From Pyrenula massariospora (taxonomy: Eukaryota > Ascomycota > Eurotiomycetes > Pyrenulales > Pyrenulaceae), in NCBI GenBank assembly GCA_021030905.1, contig JAGFMI010000005.1:868001-932000 (forward strand): a stretch of 64,000 bases of DNA, written 5' to 3'. The translations under genes and the position numbers were made by a program. A model generated the notes under the pieces. That model did not search any database. It was not told where the DNA came from and saw only the letters and a program-made list of their open reading frames with translations. Shown in pieces: positions 1-11,989 of this stretch; position 1 is the stretch's first letter, and the number at the start of each line of letters is the position of its first letter.

Positions 1-3000
1 CTCTCTACGCCTGGAGTTCAGACGGTTGTTTTTAAGTTTATCAGGTTTGAGGCGCGGGATGAGAGCGCGATTATTTGAGATGAAAATTTCGGGCTCTGCA
101 GACCATAGCATTCTGGCATCTTGCCAGTCGGATCCGTCTTCGAGGCGTAGAAGGTGTTCTGACAGAGACTCAGTGTCCAGTTTTGTGGCATCGTCGATGT
201 CCACTACTTGGATGTGGACGTCAACATATTCTAGCCGTAATGTCCGCAGAAGACCAATAGTCATTGCTTGATACGGATGGTCAATCCATGCGTTCTCGGT
301 CACCCAGAGCATATGTTTAGCAAGGTCGCAGAGCCTTTTCATGGCTTCGAACTTGTCTCTGTTCATCTCGTAGAACAACTCATCTTCCAGCTCCGAGAGT
401 ATCAAGAAAGTAGATTTGGGCTCAATGGTCAATGTGTCCACATCCTGTAGCCGTTTGACAATGTTGAACTGGCGGTTTTTTAAATGCTGTTGCATCGCAT
501 CCAAGATCTTCAAAGTTTTTGGTGAACCACCGCCGACTACCACGATCGGCGGGCTTGAGTCCTTGGGAGGGGCGGAGAGCGGTCGAGATAGTCTTGACAT
601 CTTATCGTTTACAGCCTCTGACCGAAAGACCGACGTGGGGAATATGTGGCCTTCTTCATCCTCGAATCGGCTGGCAACACCGGAGAACCCTACTCGCTTA
701 AGAATTGCATCCCATTTTTTGATTGATACGTATGGCTCGGTGACCCGGCCCTCATCGACTCCAGCCCACCAATCGGCGAAGAGCCCAAATATGAATCCAA
801 TACGAGAATGTCGATTGCAGGTTAGTTCGACGACAACTAGCTGACCACCGGGCTTCAAGAGAGTCCTCACGTTGGCCATTGTCTCTTCCAACTTTGGAGT
901 GGCGTGGAGAACGTTCGAAGCAACAATCATGTCGTAGGAATGTGGTTTGTATCCTTGTTCTTCAGGGCTGCGTCTCACATCGAGAGCTCGAAATTCCATC
1001 CGATCTTCAAAAGGCGCAAAGGTTTCAAGAGCTTTTTCGAAAAAGCTTGTTGAGATATCCGTGAATGTATAGCTGTTGAAAGCCGGCGGGTCTGTCCCAA
1101 GAATATATCTGGTTGCTCCTCCGGTGCCAGCTCCTGAAGAAAGACTGTTAGTAATACAAGAAATTAAGAACAATATCCTTACCAAGTTCTAGAATATCCA
1201 TGTTCTGATGACGATGGGTAATTGGCGCAATTGCATCTTGCATGTAGTAGTACGCAGGGCCAAAGCCGGAGTTGCTCCCGTAGAACTCGGTCAGTAGGCC
1301 GTCATGGTCCATTAGTTCGAATGCATTCCTGCCGTCCTGAAAGACATCCAGGAGACCCTCGCCGACCCTCTGAATCAATCTTACGTGTGCGTTTTGGACG
1401 TGCCTAACACTGGTCAGCACAATGAATGTCATTCCCAACATAAGAGGGTCACTTACTTCGCAACAAGCCCCTCAATATCCGCCTTTTGGTCGGCTTCCCA
1501 AGCCGTGTTGTAAAACAGGTTTTGACCTTGTTGAGCTTCGTCAATTTTGTGCTCGAACCACTGTATTTGCTTTTTATGATGAGGCGCAAGTTGAAGCCAG
1601 TTTGCGGCCGAAAAGCTACCAAGGAAGGATTTGATATAAAAGTAGACAATGCGCTCCATAGCAGCCGCCACTTCTTTGTCATAGTCATTCGGCGCGTACC
1701 TAGGTTTGTTGAGAAGTTCTTCCGGCACAAGTTGGTCCCAATCCCACTTAGCAAACATCACATGATCATTGGCAGGGGCTGCCGCTGAGGCCGCCTTAGT
1801 GGTTATATCCTCGATTTGAAATAGGACATGCTTGTCTCGGGGGTCGAAAACTGCAATATCACCGCTGATGGAGCTCATTTGACTGGCTGTACCAGACACA
1901 TTGTAATGAACTTCTTCGCAAGACTGTTCGACTTGGCCACAGAGCCAAGGGTTTATCGCAATTCGGCCAATGGAAGTGGGCACGAGGAGAGACCGCATCA
2001 GTCCGTCACCTGGTGCGGAAACAGCGCCAATGAGAGTCTGGAAGGCGACGTCTAAAGTTGCAGGATGGAGCAGCAGCCCGTCGCTTGTTGATTTCGGAAG
2101 GCTCATTTTTCCGCACGCCTGGTTGTCGACTCGCATGATGCTAGTCAGACCCCTAAACTCTTTGTTATAATCATAGCCTACTACAGCAAGCTCCTTATAA
2201 AACGCGTCAACACTGATATTGGTCATGTGAGGTAGCTCCGGTTGAGGAGCTGGCAATGCCTGAGACGACCTCGGCCCGCAAGTGATAATGATCTTCCCGC
2301 TGGTCGACGGCGACATGGCATTTTCTTTGGAAAGACAGCAATCTATTCTGAATAGAGCTGTGATGTGATCGACGCTGGCCGGTTCTAAGTCGACTTCGAT
2401 AGACATATTGAGCTCCACCAAGCTGTTCTCATCGTCGAATGTGACCGCTTTGAATATCTGCAGTTCTGTGATCTCGAGGAGCTGGACAGAGCGACCAGTA
2501 GCGACATGCATGGCGGCTTCTGCGGCCATAATGACATAGCCAGCTCCTGGGAACACTGTCTGTCCTTGCAGCTGATGCCCATCCAGCCAAGATATGTCTC
2601 TCGGCCGGATCGAGTTGTGCCACTGTAACACCGAAGGCGTGCTGTGATCTGAAAGCTTACCAAGAAGGATGTGAGGCTTTGTCTCCTCTCCGCGAAGAAA
2701 GGCGCGCGTTCGGCGAGATTCCGTCCAATACGACCTAGAATGGTCCCATGGATACCGGGGTAGTTCTTGGGCTAGATTCTTGACATCTATCTGAGGCAAG
2801 ATCTTGTTAAAGCTCATGAGGTCAATGCTTTGAGAACCGAAGCGCTCCCAGATGTACCCGAGGGCATTGGCGAAGGCATCCAGGTCATTACCTCCACGAC
2901 GCATGCACCCAGTGTAAGGAAGCTTGACAGACGTGCATGCTTCGATGGTGGTGAGACTTGGGCCTTTCAAAGCAGGATGGCAGCCAACCTCTACGGCGAT

Positions 3001-5815
3001 ATCCATTGGCCCATGTGTGCTCATAACTTGCTCAAGAGCCTGCGAGAACAGCACCGGTGAAAGCAAGTTGTCTTTCCAGTAATCGGCAGTGATGTCGCAC
3101 CATGCCATACGTTTGCCCTTGCGGACTGATGAAATCCAGACCGTGGAGGGTTCAGAAGCGGTATCTGCAGCAACGCAGCCAAAAGATTCCAGGGCTGCTA
3201 CGTAAGGGGCCGCGCATGGTAACATATGGAATGAGTGGTAAGCTTTGTCAACCTTGAGAAGTCGCGCAAATTTAGACTCATCCTCAAGAATTTCTTTAGC
3301 CTCCTCAATGGCATCTGAGTCGCCAGAGATAGTTATACTATCCGGAGCATTACTAGCAGCGACGCATATTCGGCCATCCAGGATTTCGTTGCAGAGTTCC
3401 TGTGCGTCTTCATATGAGCAACCTGCCGCTAGCATGGCACCTCCTACGCCATTTGGAGATGCTGCTTCCTTTGACACAACACCCCGAAGATGGGCAATAC
3501 GGATTGCTTGAGATGCAGTGATGAAACCTGCGGCGTAAGCACATGCAATCTCGCCGGAGCTATGGCCAACCACTGCTTTGAACTTGATGCCTGCACTGGC
3601 AAGTAATTGGACAAGCAGAATCTGGACAGCACAACAGAGAGGCTGAGAGAAGCTGGCATTGTTGACGTTGGATGTACTGCCTTCAAGTAGAAGTTGTTCA
3701 TGTAGACTCCACGCCGGTCGATACTCTGGGGGAAGAGTGCTCAATGATTGGTCCAGTCCTGAAATAAGGTCTCTGGCGTACGGAATAGTCGAAATAAGGA
3801 TTTTGCCCATGGCCGGCCATTGGGCACCTTGCCCCGTGAAAATTCCAAGAATTTCAGGTCTCCTTTTAGCGCCATTTGTGACCACAAGGCCTTCCTTCGC
3901 ATTGATCGACGCGATCGCTGCTTCGAGCGCGGAACGTGTGCCTGGTATCGTCTGTCCTATGATTGTACGGCGTACAGGCAAGACAGATCGTTTCTGTAGT
4001 AAATTCCATGCTAGTTCTTGCACCTGCGTACTCGGCTGCGTTTCCAAGAACACCAGCAAGCTCTCCATGGTAGATTTCAGAGCTTGTTCCGAGTTTGCCG
4101 AGAGAGCAATGGGCACTACAGGAACCGCAGAGCTTTTGCTTATCTGTCCTTGATCAGGCCCCTGGTAGCTCTCGACAATAAGATGCGAGTTTGTGCCTCC
4201 AAAACCTAGCATTATCAATTAGTAATTACAGTGACCCGGGAAAATTTGGGAACGAATAATACCAAAAGAATTGACGCTAGCTCGCATCGGCATGCCAGGT
4301 GCAAGTTCCGGCCAAGGTTGCGTTTTGGTTATAAGGCGCAGGTTTTGGTAGAATGGGGCTACTCTGGAAGAAAGCTTCTCAAAGAGTAAATTTGGCGGGA
4401 TGACACGATGCTTCATAGCTAACAACACCTTCATGAGACTAGCGATACCGGCAGTTCCCTCTGTATGCCCCACTACCGTTTTGATGCTGCCAACATACAG
4501 CGGGTCTTCGTCGCGTGCTCGTTGTCGGCGACCAAAAAAGGCTTTTGAGATGGCCTCCGCTTCTTGTGGATCCCCTGCTGGAGTTCCAGTTCCTAAGGTG
4601 CATGTCAGGTAAAGTCTTCTCCATTAATGTTGCTCAACTCACCGTGGGCTTCAAAATAATGGCAACGGTCCTTTGCTTGAGAAGGATCGAGGCCGGCTGC
4701 TCTGTATGTGCTAAGAATAAGATCTTCTTGCGCTTGATGGTTTGGCATGGTGATGCCAGGAGATCGACCGTCCTGATTAACGCCAGTCTCTCGAATGATG
4801 CACTCAATACTATCGCCATCTCGTAGAGCTTGGCTCAGAGTCTTGAGTACAACAGCAGCTACCCCTTCCTATACATAGAGAGAATATTAGCGTTGCTCCT
4901 ACAAGGGATAGTTGGATCAGCTTTCTTACACCTCTAGCGTAGCCGTTGGCGCCCTCGTCCCACATGCGTGACCTTCCAGTCGGTGAGAGCATATTCAATT
5001 TGCTCTCCACTATAAAGGGTACTACCATACGTTAGCAGTGCGTCCGCCCACAAATGGATGTCGGCAGCACCTGGACTCAATATTAAATTAGCCCCAGCTG
5101 CGATTGCGACCTTGCTAGAATCGGTTCGAAGCTGTTGTACAGCATGATGGACGGCAACCTTGCTGTGTTAGATAGACGTGAGCTCGAGCAGGGATGGGTA
5201 CAAACCAGCGATGAGCTGCATGCTGTGTCTATGGTCATCTGTGTCGAAATTTCAGCAACTACTAACTCCATGTCGAGGACGACATACGCTGGGTCCATGC
5301 CAGTCAAAGAAATACGATATTCGATTCGACAGGATGCTTGCAGCCGTACCAGTTGCTGCATAGGTCGGAATGCCATCAAGATCGTAGTTGACAATGTCTT
5401 TGTAGTCGTTCATCATCTGTCCAACATACACGGCGGTGGGGGAGCCTTGAAGATCTTCCAATCTAAGACCAGCTGTTGATAATGCCTCGTACACAGTCTC
5501 GAGAAGTAGTCGGTGCTGTGGGTCAATGACTTCTGCCTCATGTGGCTGGATATTGAAGAAGGTCGCATCGAAAGCGCGGATGTTTTCGTCCAAAAGATAG
5601 GCATATGGCGCGTTCGTTCGACCATGGAACGAGCCATCGGTATGGTAAAAGGCACCAATGTTGAAACGCTCATTGGGTACTCTAATCAGCAGATCTCTAG
5701 GATGCTCAAGCACTTCCCACAACTTGGAGGGGCTGTCTGCACCGCCTGGAAATCGACAGCCAGTTCCAATGATAGCAATAGGCTCCTTTTGTCCTGGATT
5801 GATGTCTTGAGTCAT
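1..5815 (-). CDS. Highly reducing type I polyketide synthase, 5' part only (KS-AT-DH-MT...)
   Basis: An iterative fungal polyketide synthase that runs off the left edge. Nine exons read cleanly: 5288-5815, 5206-5238, 5071-5158, 4930-5021, 4643-4868, 4263-4592, 1457-4205, 1183-1403 and 1-1133, summing to exactly 1,800 codons. The ketosynthase has its active-site Cys183 in DTACSSS, His322 in EAHGTG and His365 in VGHTEGTAG. The acyltransferase has GHSSGE with Ser648. The dehydratase has His976 in LDGHQLQG and Asp1151 in HPATLD. The C-methyltransferase SAM motif LELGAGTGG lies near residues 1421-1428. After it comes the stretch that in this family precedes the ketoreductase. ER, KR and ACP would lie beyond the window. 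The start at 5815 gives the usual short lead before [15 protein letters not shown]. The divergent enoyl reductase gene next door suggests a LovB/LovC-like pairing. The product is not predictable. Confidence 0.93.
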
Positions 5816-6332
5816 AGCTACCCGGGAAGGAAGATCTCGGTCAGAGCTTGATGTTGCGTATTGACATCAAAAAGAAGACTGTCAGATGTTGAATCACGGT
5901 AAGGATCAAAGAAAAGCGTGTCTAGTAACTTTTCATGGATATCGTCCAAGACATGAGTGGCGATCATGGGTAGCCAAACAGCAGTGCTAGGGACAGCAAC
6001 AGCCGAAGAGTTTGGACCGAAGGGCCTACAGTCGGCCATTTTTGCAGAGATGCGCAAGTCTATCATGTAGAACAGCGGTGGGGACAGTATTGCGAACCAA
6101 TTCTGGCTGCGTCGGAAATTGAACTGAGGATGACTTTGCGTACTAAACACTCGGAGGGTAATTGAACGCCCGAACGCCGAACATTCCCATTTCACCTCCG
6201 CTCTTGGCAAAATTGATAGAAAGAACTTGGAGGATGCTAGTAGTACACAATCTGGGACGTTGTCCAAAGCATACGGTACTTACAGGTCGTTGAGGAGAGA
6301 CGGCGACCCTAACCTTGTCAACTTCTGCCATA
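5816..6332. promoter_or_regulatory. Divergent promoter region between PKS and enoyl reductase
   Basis: These 517 bases separate two divergently transcribed cluster genes and must hold both promoters. I see a 6-base inverted pair, CGGAGG at 6152-6157 and CCTCCG at 6195-6200, the kind of CGG/CCG half-sites bound by Zn2Cys6 factors. A match this short can be chance. Confidence 0.45.
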
Positions 6333-7540
6333 ATGTCGCCATCAAAAATTGAAAGCTTTACGCCACCGGCGACACAAGAAGCAGTGGTCGCAGATAGCAA
6401 TGGCAAAGCCTCGTTATCGAGCCATGCGCCATGTCCACCTTTTCGATCAGACCAGATATACGTTCGAACCGAAGCACTGGCAATCAATCCTAGCGATACC
6501 AAAATGACAGGAGAATTTATCACGCCTGGCGGCCTTTTTGGGGCAGACTACTCAGGGACAGTAATTGCTGTCGGATCGGACGTCAAAGGCGTCGAGGTTG
6601 GAGATCGTATCGGGGGTGCCCAACATAGCATGTATGCGAAAACGCCAGATTATGGGGCTTTTGGGCGATTCAACGTCACGAATGGGGCTATATGGTTGAA
6701 GCTGCCGCCCTCGTGGACCACAGAAGCCGGAGCGACCCTCGGCGCCGGTATTAGCACAGCGGGGCTCGCAATCAGGGCGCTGGGCTTGCCGTTACCAGAC
6801 GCCCCTCTGAAGACTCCCACCATGGTTCTAGTCTATGGCGGTAGCACTGCAACGGGAACAATCGCAATCCAACTGCTCAAACTGTAAGCTGTCCAGTCGA
6901 GGGAGCTCCGTCCTTTGACATCCACATTATTGACCACTCCACAGGGCCAATCTAATACCAATCGCAACGTGCTCGCCTAAGAATTTTGAGCTCGTCAAAT
7001 CTCGCGGAGCCGAGGCCGTTTTCCATTCCCGCGACGCGGAGTGTGCTGCAAAGATAGTGTGTTCATACCCTTACATACTTCATCAAGCCGCTGGCTGACC
7101 AATTTGGATAGCGTGCCTTCACTTCCAACAAACTGAAATATGCTCTGGATTGCATCACGACCGTCGAGTCCACCCAAACATGCTACGCCGCCATTGGACG
7201 AGCTGGTGGTAAATATGTGTCTCTCGATCCGTACCCAGAATATGTGGCCACAAGGAAGGTTGTCAAGGCGGACTGGGTGCTTGGCCCGGCCATTTTTGGA
7301 GACGGAAGCACCTGGCCGAGTCCCTATGGGCGAACAGCGGATCCTGAATTGCGACAATTTGGCGCTGATCTGTGGGGCCTCGTCCAAAAACTTGTCGATG
7401 AAGGCAGGCTTCAGCATCACCCATTGCGGCTGTTGGATGGCGGACTTCAGGCGGTGATTGATGGGATGGAACTAGTCAAGAAAGGGGCCGTCTCTGGAGA
7501 AAAAATCGTGGTTCGCTTACCTCGAGAGGACTCAGAGTAG
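6333..7540 (+). CDS. Trans-acting enoyl reductase of the PKS (LovC-type, MDR superfamily)
   Basis: A stand-alone NADPH-dependent enoyl reductase of the zinc-free medium-chain dehydrogenase type that works in trans on a highly reducing PKS. Three exons (6333-6883, 6945-7056, 7112-7540) give 363 residues, to my knowledge the same length as LovC. The N-terminal GroES-like part contains [11 protein letters not shown], then [15 protein letters not shown] and [10 protein letters not shown]. The Rossmann part has [11 protein letters not shown]. The first ATG in frame, at 6333, is used; an upstream TTG at 6315 is not needed. It is head-to-head with the PKS. Its presence predicts that the ER domain of that PKS, outside the window, is missing or inactive, as for LovB. 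The second intron has a GTGTGT donor. Confidence 0.9.
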
Positions 7541-7780
7541 ACAACAATGTCTGGAAATTGTGTTTATCATGCGGTTTGTAAAAGGCCAATGAGGACATCG
7601 CTGGATATGCTGCCCGGCCATCTCATCTTACGGCTTTGTAATAAGAATGTAGGATTGCTTTCACTTATCTTATTGGCAGGAGCTGGGCTATTGATGTGCA
7701 GTGACACCGTCCAGATGACTTCTTCTTGCCAATATGGCCTATGTATTCGTCCCTTCTAAGATTGCGATTGTAGTCATTGA

Positions 7781-9567
7781 TCACTCGAGCAGCTCCTCTA
7801 CATGCTTTCGTGGTTTCAGCTGCACCATTAGAGGTTCCTTCTTCCAGACCAGGTACACCTTTTGGTCCAACCAATTGTCGTTCTCGTCATAAAGTTTGTA
7901 ATCAAAGTTCCAGAGCATCTTGACCATGATCATGCGCATCTCAACGTACGCCATGCTGGTTGTTTTAGCATCTCGAAAAGTCAGTGAGAGTGGACTTGAG
8001 TTCAAACATACTGTCTGCCCATGCAGTTACGCGGGCCATACGAAAAAGGCTGTAGGGCGGATCGATTATCAGTGTCATAGCCGCCAGTAGCTAGAAAGCG
8101 TTCCGGCACGAACTCGTCGGGATCTTTGAAATTGTTCTCGTTTCGAAAGCAGGCATAGTTTGATACGTATACCGTCGTCTTATATTTGTTTGTAAGCCGT
8201 TAGAATCTATTCATGATGAACATGATCTAACCTCGCCAGGGACGAAGCGTCCGCAGATCTCATTTCCATCAGGCGGAGTCCTCCTTTGGAAGCCAGTCAC
8301 AGAAGGGGGGTACACCCTCAAGGTCTCGTCCAAGCAGGCCTGCAAATATTCAAGATTTTGCATGCGACTAATGGTCATCTCGTCTTCGCTGTTAAAGCTG
8401 GTGCGGATCTCCTTAACCAACTTGTCCATCTTTTCGGGGTGTTTCAAGAGGTAGTACGTCAATCCGGCGCAAAGCGTCGCCGTTGTTTCCGTGCCAGCCA
8501 TCATGAAGGCGCTAGAATTAGTATGCATTTCGGCCAAGCTTAGACGCTCTTCTTCCTTCTGCCTCAAGACCAGAGACCAAAGGTCCGGATGTGTATGTTC
8601 CGGGTCTTTCTCGAGGCGTCTATCGACGCTGTCAGCGCAATATTTGAATTGAACCCTACGTTTCTCGCGAAGCGTCTTGCCGAAGATAAATCGTAAAGTC
8701 CTATAGAAAGGAGGCCAGTAGCGCATGCTCCGGAAAATGACGCCTGCATGGAGACTGTTGAAAATGGCAGAGATCCAAGGGACGTACACATTGGTCTCGA
8801 GTAAATTCAAGGACTCGCCGAATGTCAGATCGGCCATAACGTCGAAGGTCGTGTAACTGTCAATAAGCAAGCCCGTTAGTAGCAGCAGTAGTGTTCCAAG
8901 CCTGTTGGGGTCATCTTACTTGTACCACGCCAGAATGTCAAATTGTCTCTCGGAGTTCTCTGCAATCGCTATTTTCAATTTCTTAATCAGCGCGCTCGTG
9001 TAATTTTGGAAAATTGGCTCCTGCTCCCGAATGGCCTTGTGGCTGAAGGCGTGACTGAAAATTCTCCGCATTCGCGTATGATTCTCATCATCCGACTCTA
9101 AGATCCCCGGTGTTTTATTATCGAGATCCTTCACTGGGCCGTAGAAGCGCGGTTCCTTGCCATTGGTCTGCTTCCCGTGATGGGCATGTCCATAGATATC
9201 CTTCCATGCTTGGGCGCTTGTATAGCTCAATTCTGTCGGGGTAATGCGTACAACCTCGCCATACTTTTTGTGAAGTCGATTGATCCAGTAGGCATGAGTA
9301 CCATGCCATAACTGCCATGCCGCAGGAAGGTTGCTTATCCGACACCAAAACGGGCCAGGGTACACACTGAGCGGCGAGAGGAAAGCCTCGTAAATGACCG
9401 AGCATATATAGCGGATGAAGAGCTAGATAAATAATTCATCAACACGGGATTCCGAGTTGATTGAGCTATTCCCGACCTACAAGGCTTGCCAAGGAGGCGG
9501 CAGATATGGAAAACCAATCTGACAATCGTTGCTTGTCCAAAGCGTAGAAGTCACCGACCGTCTCCAT
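7781..9567 (-). CDS. Cytochrome P450 monooxygenase of the polyketide cluster
   Basis: A haem-thiolate monooxygenase anchored in the ER, probably oxidising the polyketide. Five exons (9481-9567, 8920-9422, 8232-8856, 8012-8178, 7781-7955) sum to 519 codons, giving the normal family length of 518 residues. The N-terminus has a hydrophobic span (ISAASLASLLFIRYICSVIY) followed by the proline-rich hinge VYPGPF. The I-helix oxygen-binding motif is AGTETT, the ExxR motif is in ETLRVYPP, and the haem-binding loop is FSYGPRNCMGR with the cysteine ligand in exon 4. The start at 9567 was chosen because exon 1 then supplies the membrane anchor in frame; without it the first exon would begin with a stop codon. 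It resembles the CYP families common in fungal polyketide clusters, but I do not assign a CYP number. Confidence 0.92.
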
Positions 9568-10025
9568 CGTAGCTCGAGAAAAAAGGCGGAATACTCAAAA
9601 ACAATAAGGCTAAAAACAGAGGTCTCATCTAGAATAGTATGGGCCTGGTCTGAAGCTCATTTTAATGCAAGGTCGGCGGTTGCTCGAACCCTGGCTCTCT
9701 TTCGGTTTGTCCTCCGAATTCCGACCCCGAGGGTCCTGGAGGATACTTGCCCGCGCGCCGGCGCTCCTATCTGCATTAGAACGTGCCATTATTTCTATCA
9801 GGAGCTGGAGTTAGGGAGATAAGGTAAACAGGTGTGTATAATGCTAAGAATCGACCAAGAGGTTGCACAAAGGTTAGGAAAGAAGAAGATGCGAGGACGG
9901 AAAGCTAATTAATGCACAGGTGGTGTGCCAAGAGTGGCAACGTCATTCCAAGACTCGATCACGTGTTGATCCATAGATATCGATAGGCAACACTCGCTCT
10001 CTTATCCTCATCACTTCATGCGATC
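9568..10025. promoter_or_regulatory. Divergent promoter region between P450 and SDR
   Basis: 458 bases between two divergently transcribed cluster genes. No distinct operator or TATA element stands out. Confidence 0.35.
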
Positions 10026-10808
10026 ATGGCGGCATCTCCCTACAAATTCATCAACAAACTTCAAGGCAGGCGTGTTCTGATTTTCGGCGGTACATCTGGC
10101 ATTGGTTACGCCGTCGCTGAAGCTTGTGTCGAACATGGCTGTACCGTCATCCTGTCTGGCTCGAACTCTCCCAACCTTGCGAACACCGTACTGCGCTTGA
10201 AAACATCATACCCGCATGTCGCCTCTTCACGCATCATCACACATGCCTGTGATCTATCCAACAAAGAAGACCTGGAGTCCAATATCCAAACGCTCTTATC
10301 TGTCGTCGCCCGCGGGGCAGGCGACAAGCTCGATCACGTCGTCTTCACTGCAGGTGATGCCCGCTCACTCAAATCGACGTCAGATGTAACCATCCAGCAA
10401 TTTGAGAAGAACCAAGTCGTTCGCAATATTGCCCCAATCATTATTGCAAAGTACCTCCCACAATATATGGAAGGCCCAGACAGCAGCTTCACTCTCACGG
10501 GAGGCTTCATTTTCTCCAAACCCCCGCCTGGGTTTGGTCTCCACGCAGCGAGCGGTGTCGAAGGACTGACCAGAGGATTGGCCGTCGATATGGCGCCTAT
10601 CAGAGTCAATCTAGTCGCGCCGGGAGTCATCAAGACGGAGGCGATGAAAGGTGTACCTGAGCAAGCTCTCAACGGTCTTGCCAATGCGACAACGATAAAG
10701 AGGCTAGGTCGGCCAGAAGACATTGCTGAAGCCTATCTTTACTTTATGAAAGACGGGTTCGTGACTGGCAGCATTCTACATTCAAACGGTGGTAGATTAC
10801 TCGTCTGA
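10026..10808 (+). CDS. Short-chain dehydrogenase/reductase family protein with divergent active site
   Basis: A single-exon protein of 260 residues with a Rossmann fold. The dinucleotide-binding glycine motif GGTSGIG lies at residues 21-27. The central VFTAGDA replaces the usual NNAG motif. The C-terminal half contains VEGLTRGLAVDMAPIRVN followed by APGVIKTE, as in classical SDRs. The catalytic YxxxK pair is not there: the corresponding stretch reads KPPPGFGLHAASG and contains no tyrosine. A fungal SDR subgroup with a similar P-G-aromatic stretch in this place exists, as far as I recall, so the loss may be old and functional. Its position beside the P450 and PKS suggests a role in the same pathway, but this is inference from proximity. 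Confidence 0.88.
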   Translation: MAASPYKFINKLQGRRVLIFGGTSGIGYAVAEACVEHGCTVILSGSNSPNLANTVLRLKTSYPHVASSRIITHACDLSNKEDLESNIQTLLSVVARGAGDKLDHVVFTAGDARSLKSTSDVTIQQFEKNQVVRNIAPIIIAKYLPQYMEGPDSSFTLTGGFIFSKPPPGFGLHAASGVEGLTRGLAVDMAPIRVNLVAPGVIKTEAMKGVPEQALNGLANATTIKRLGRPEDIAEAYLYFMKDGFVTGSILHSNGGRLLV

Positions 10809-11985
10809 TGTGTGCAGTCCTGGTAAGGGTCGCACAATATATCAGAATATGACCGAAACTGTTCCACAGAAACACTGTGTTCAAAGCATGGTATTTTTTA
10901 GCTTATTCACACTGCTTTAGAAATCCTTTCGCATATCGCCCACTTCTGGCATTTTGCCTTCGTTTTCCCATCATTTGTCTTCCTATTCCTTGCAGCTTAT
11001 CTTGGGTGCTTCTGCTACGTTCCTTGATTTCTATAATATTTCATTGCATAATCGTCAGTGTCAACGTGTAAATCCATGCTGGTCCTACTAAAACCCGGTT
11101 AAGAGCCCATGCATTCGCCCGTATATCAGAAGTCGTGGCGCAATCAATTGTAAGTCGGACGAGTCACGACTTCTGATTCCCAGTCTCGAGGAGCCAGTCA
11201 ATGCATATGCTCTTCATTCGACAAATGAAAAGTGGCGACTTCACTGCGCTGAATTTACGGCTTAAGTAGTATCAGATGAAGGACATGTCGGGGAAGTAGA
11301 TGTCAGAGCTTATGCCGGGTGTCGGGTGCTATGGTAAAGTTGCTAATCTGGAGGGGTTGGCTTGACGAGAAGGAGGAAGCATGGTACCTGTTGTAGATGA
11401 TGAGGAGGACATATTTACTGAGTTCTATTCGTCTTTGGGACCTTCAAGAGAGGATTCCGGCTGTGGATTTCATGCAATGTTGACTTCTGCGTGTGCTTGG
11501 TGTGAACTGAGAGGTGATTTGGTAGCCAATTCTCCTGCGTAATTTCCTTTTCAGGGCAACAGTTCGCAGTGTCTGGGTCTATAGGAATCGATCAGGCTAT
11601 TAGTTATCTTGGTACAACTGTTCCCGCTTTTTCACCCAATTATTGCCCTACATACGGGATAACACGGCCAGGTAGGGTTTGCATCGCCGTCTCTGCACCA
11701 ATAAAAAAAATAGGAATGTTTACGGCAGGACAGACGATAATTACGTGAAAGGGTTCTCGATCCTTCTTGTGCAGACAAATTACACCCCCTAACAAAGACT
11801 GCTGTGCGGCTAAACGGCATTACGGCTCTTTTCTTTAGGATCGTGTGTTCGTCGAGAGGGAAATCCTCGATCTCGCGTTGGAGGACTCTGGCCATCACAA
11901 CGCGAATGCATAGGAGATCTAAATGAGCAGATTATGGAGTGAGCTATTGGGCAGGTAAGGGGATATCGAATCCCTCGGGTTCGCA
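10809..11985. other. Intergenic region with a 13-base inverted repeat
   Basis: About 1.2 kb without a convincing gene. The only structured element I see is the inverted repeat at 11125-11177, listed separately. Short ORFs on both strands show no recognisable family. Confidence 0.5.
11125..11177. repeat. Perfect 13-base inverted repeat with 27-base spacer
   Basis: ATCAGAAGTCGTG at 11125-11137 is repeated as its exact reverse complement at 11165-11177. It could be a transcription-factor site, a hairpin, or a trace of a small mobile element. Confidence 0.8.
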
Positions 11986-11989
11986 CTAG

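Noticed and set aside
5818-6267. Minus-strand ORF of 149 residues ending just before the PKS start
   Set aside because: No family motif; it lies in the PKS/ER divergent promoter and its translation looks like non-coding DNA.
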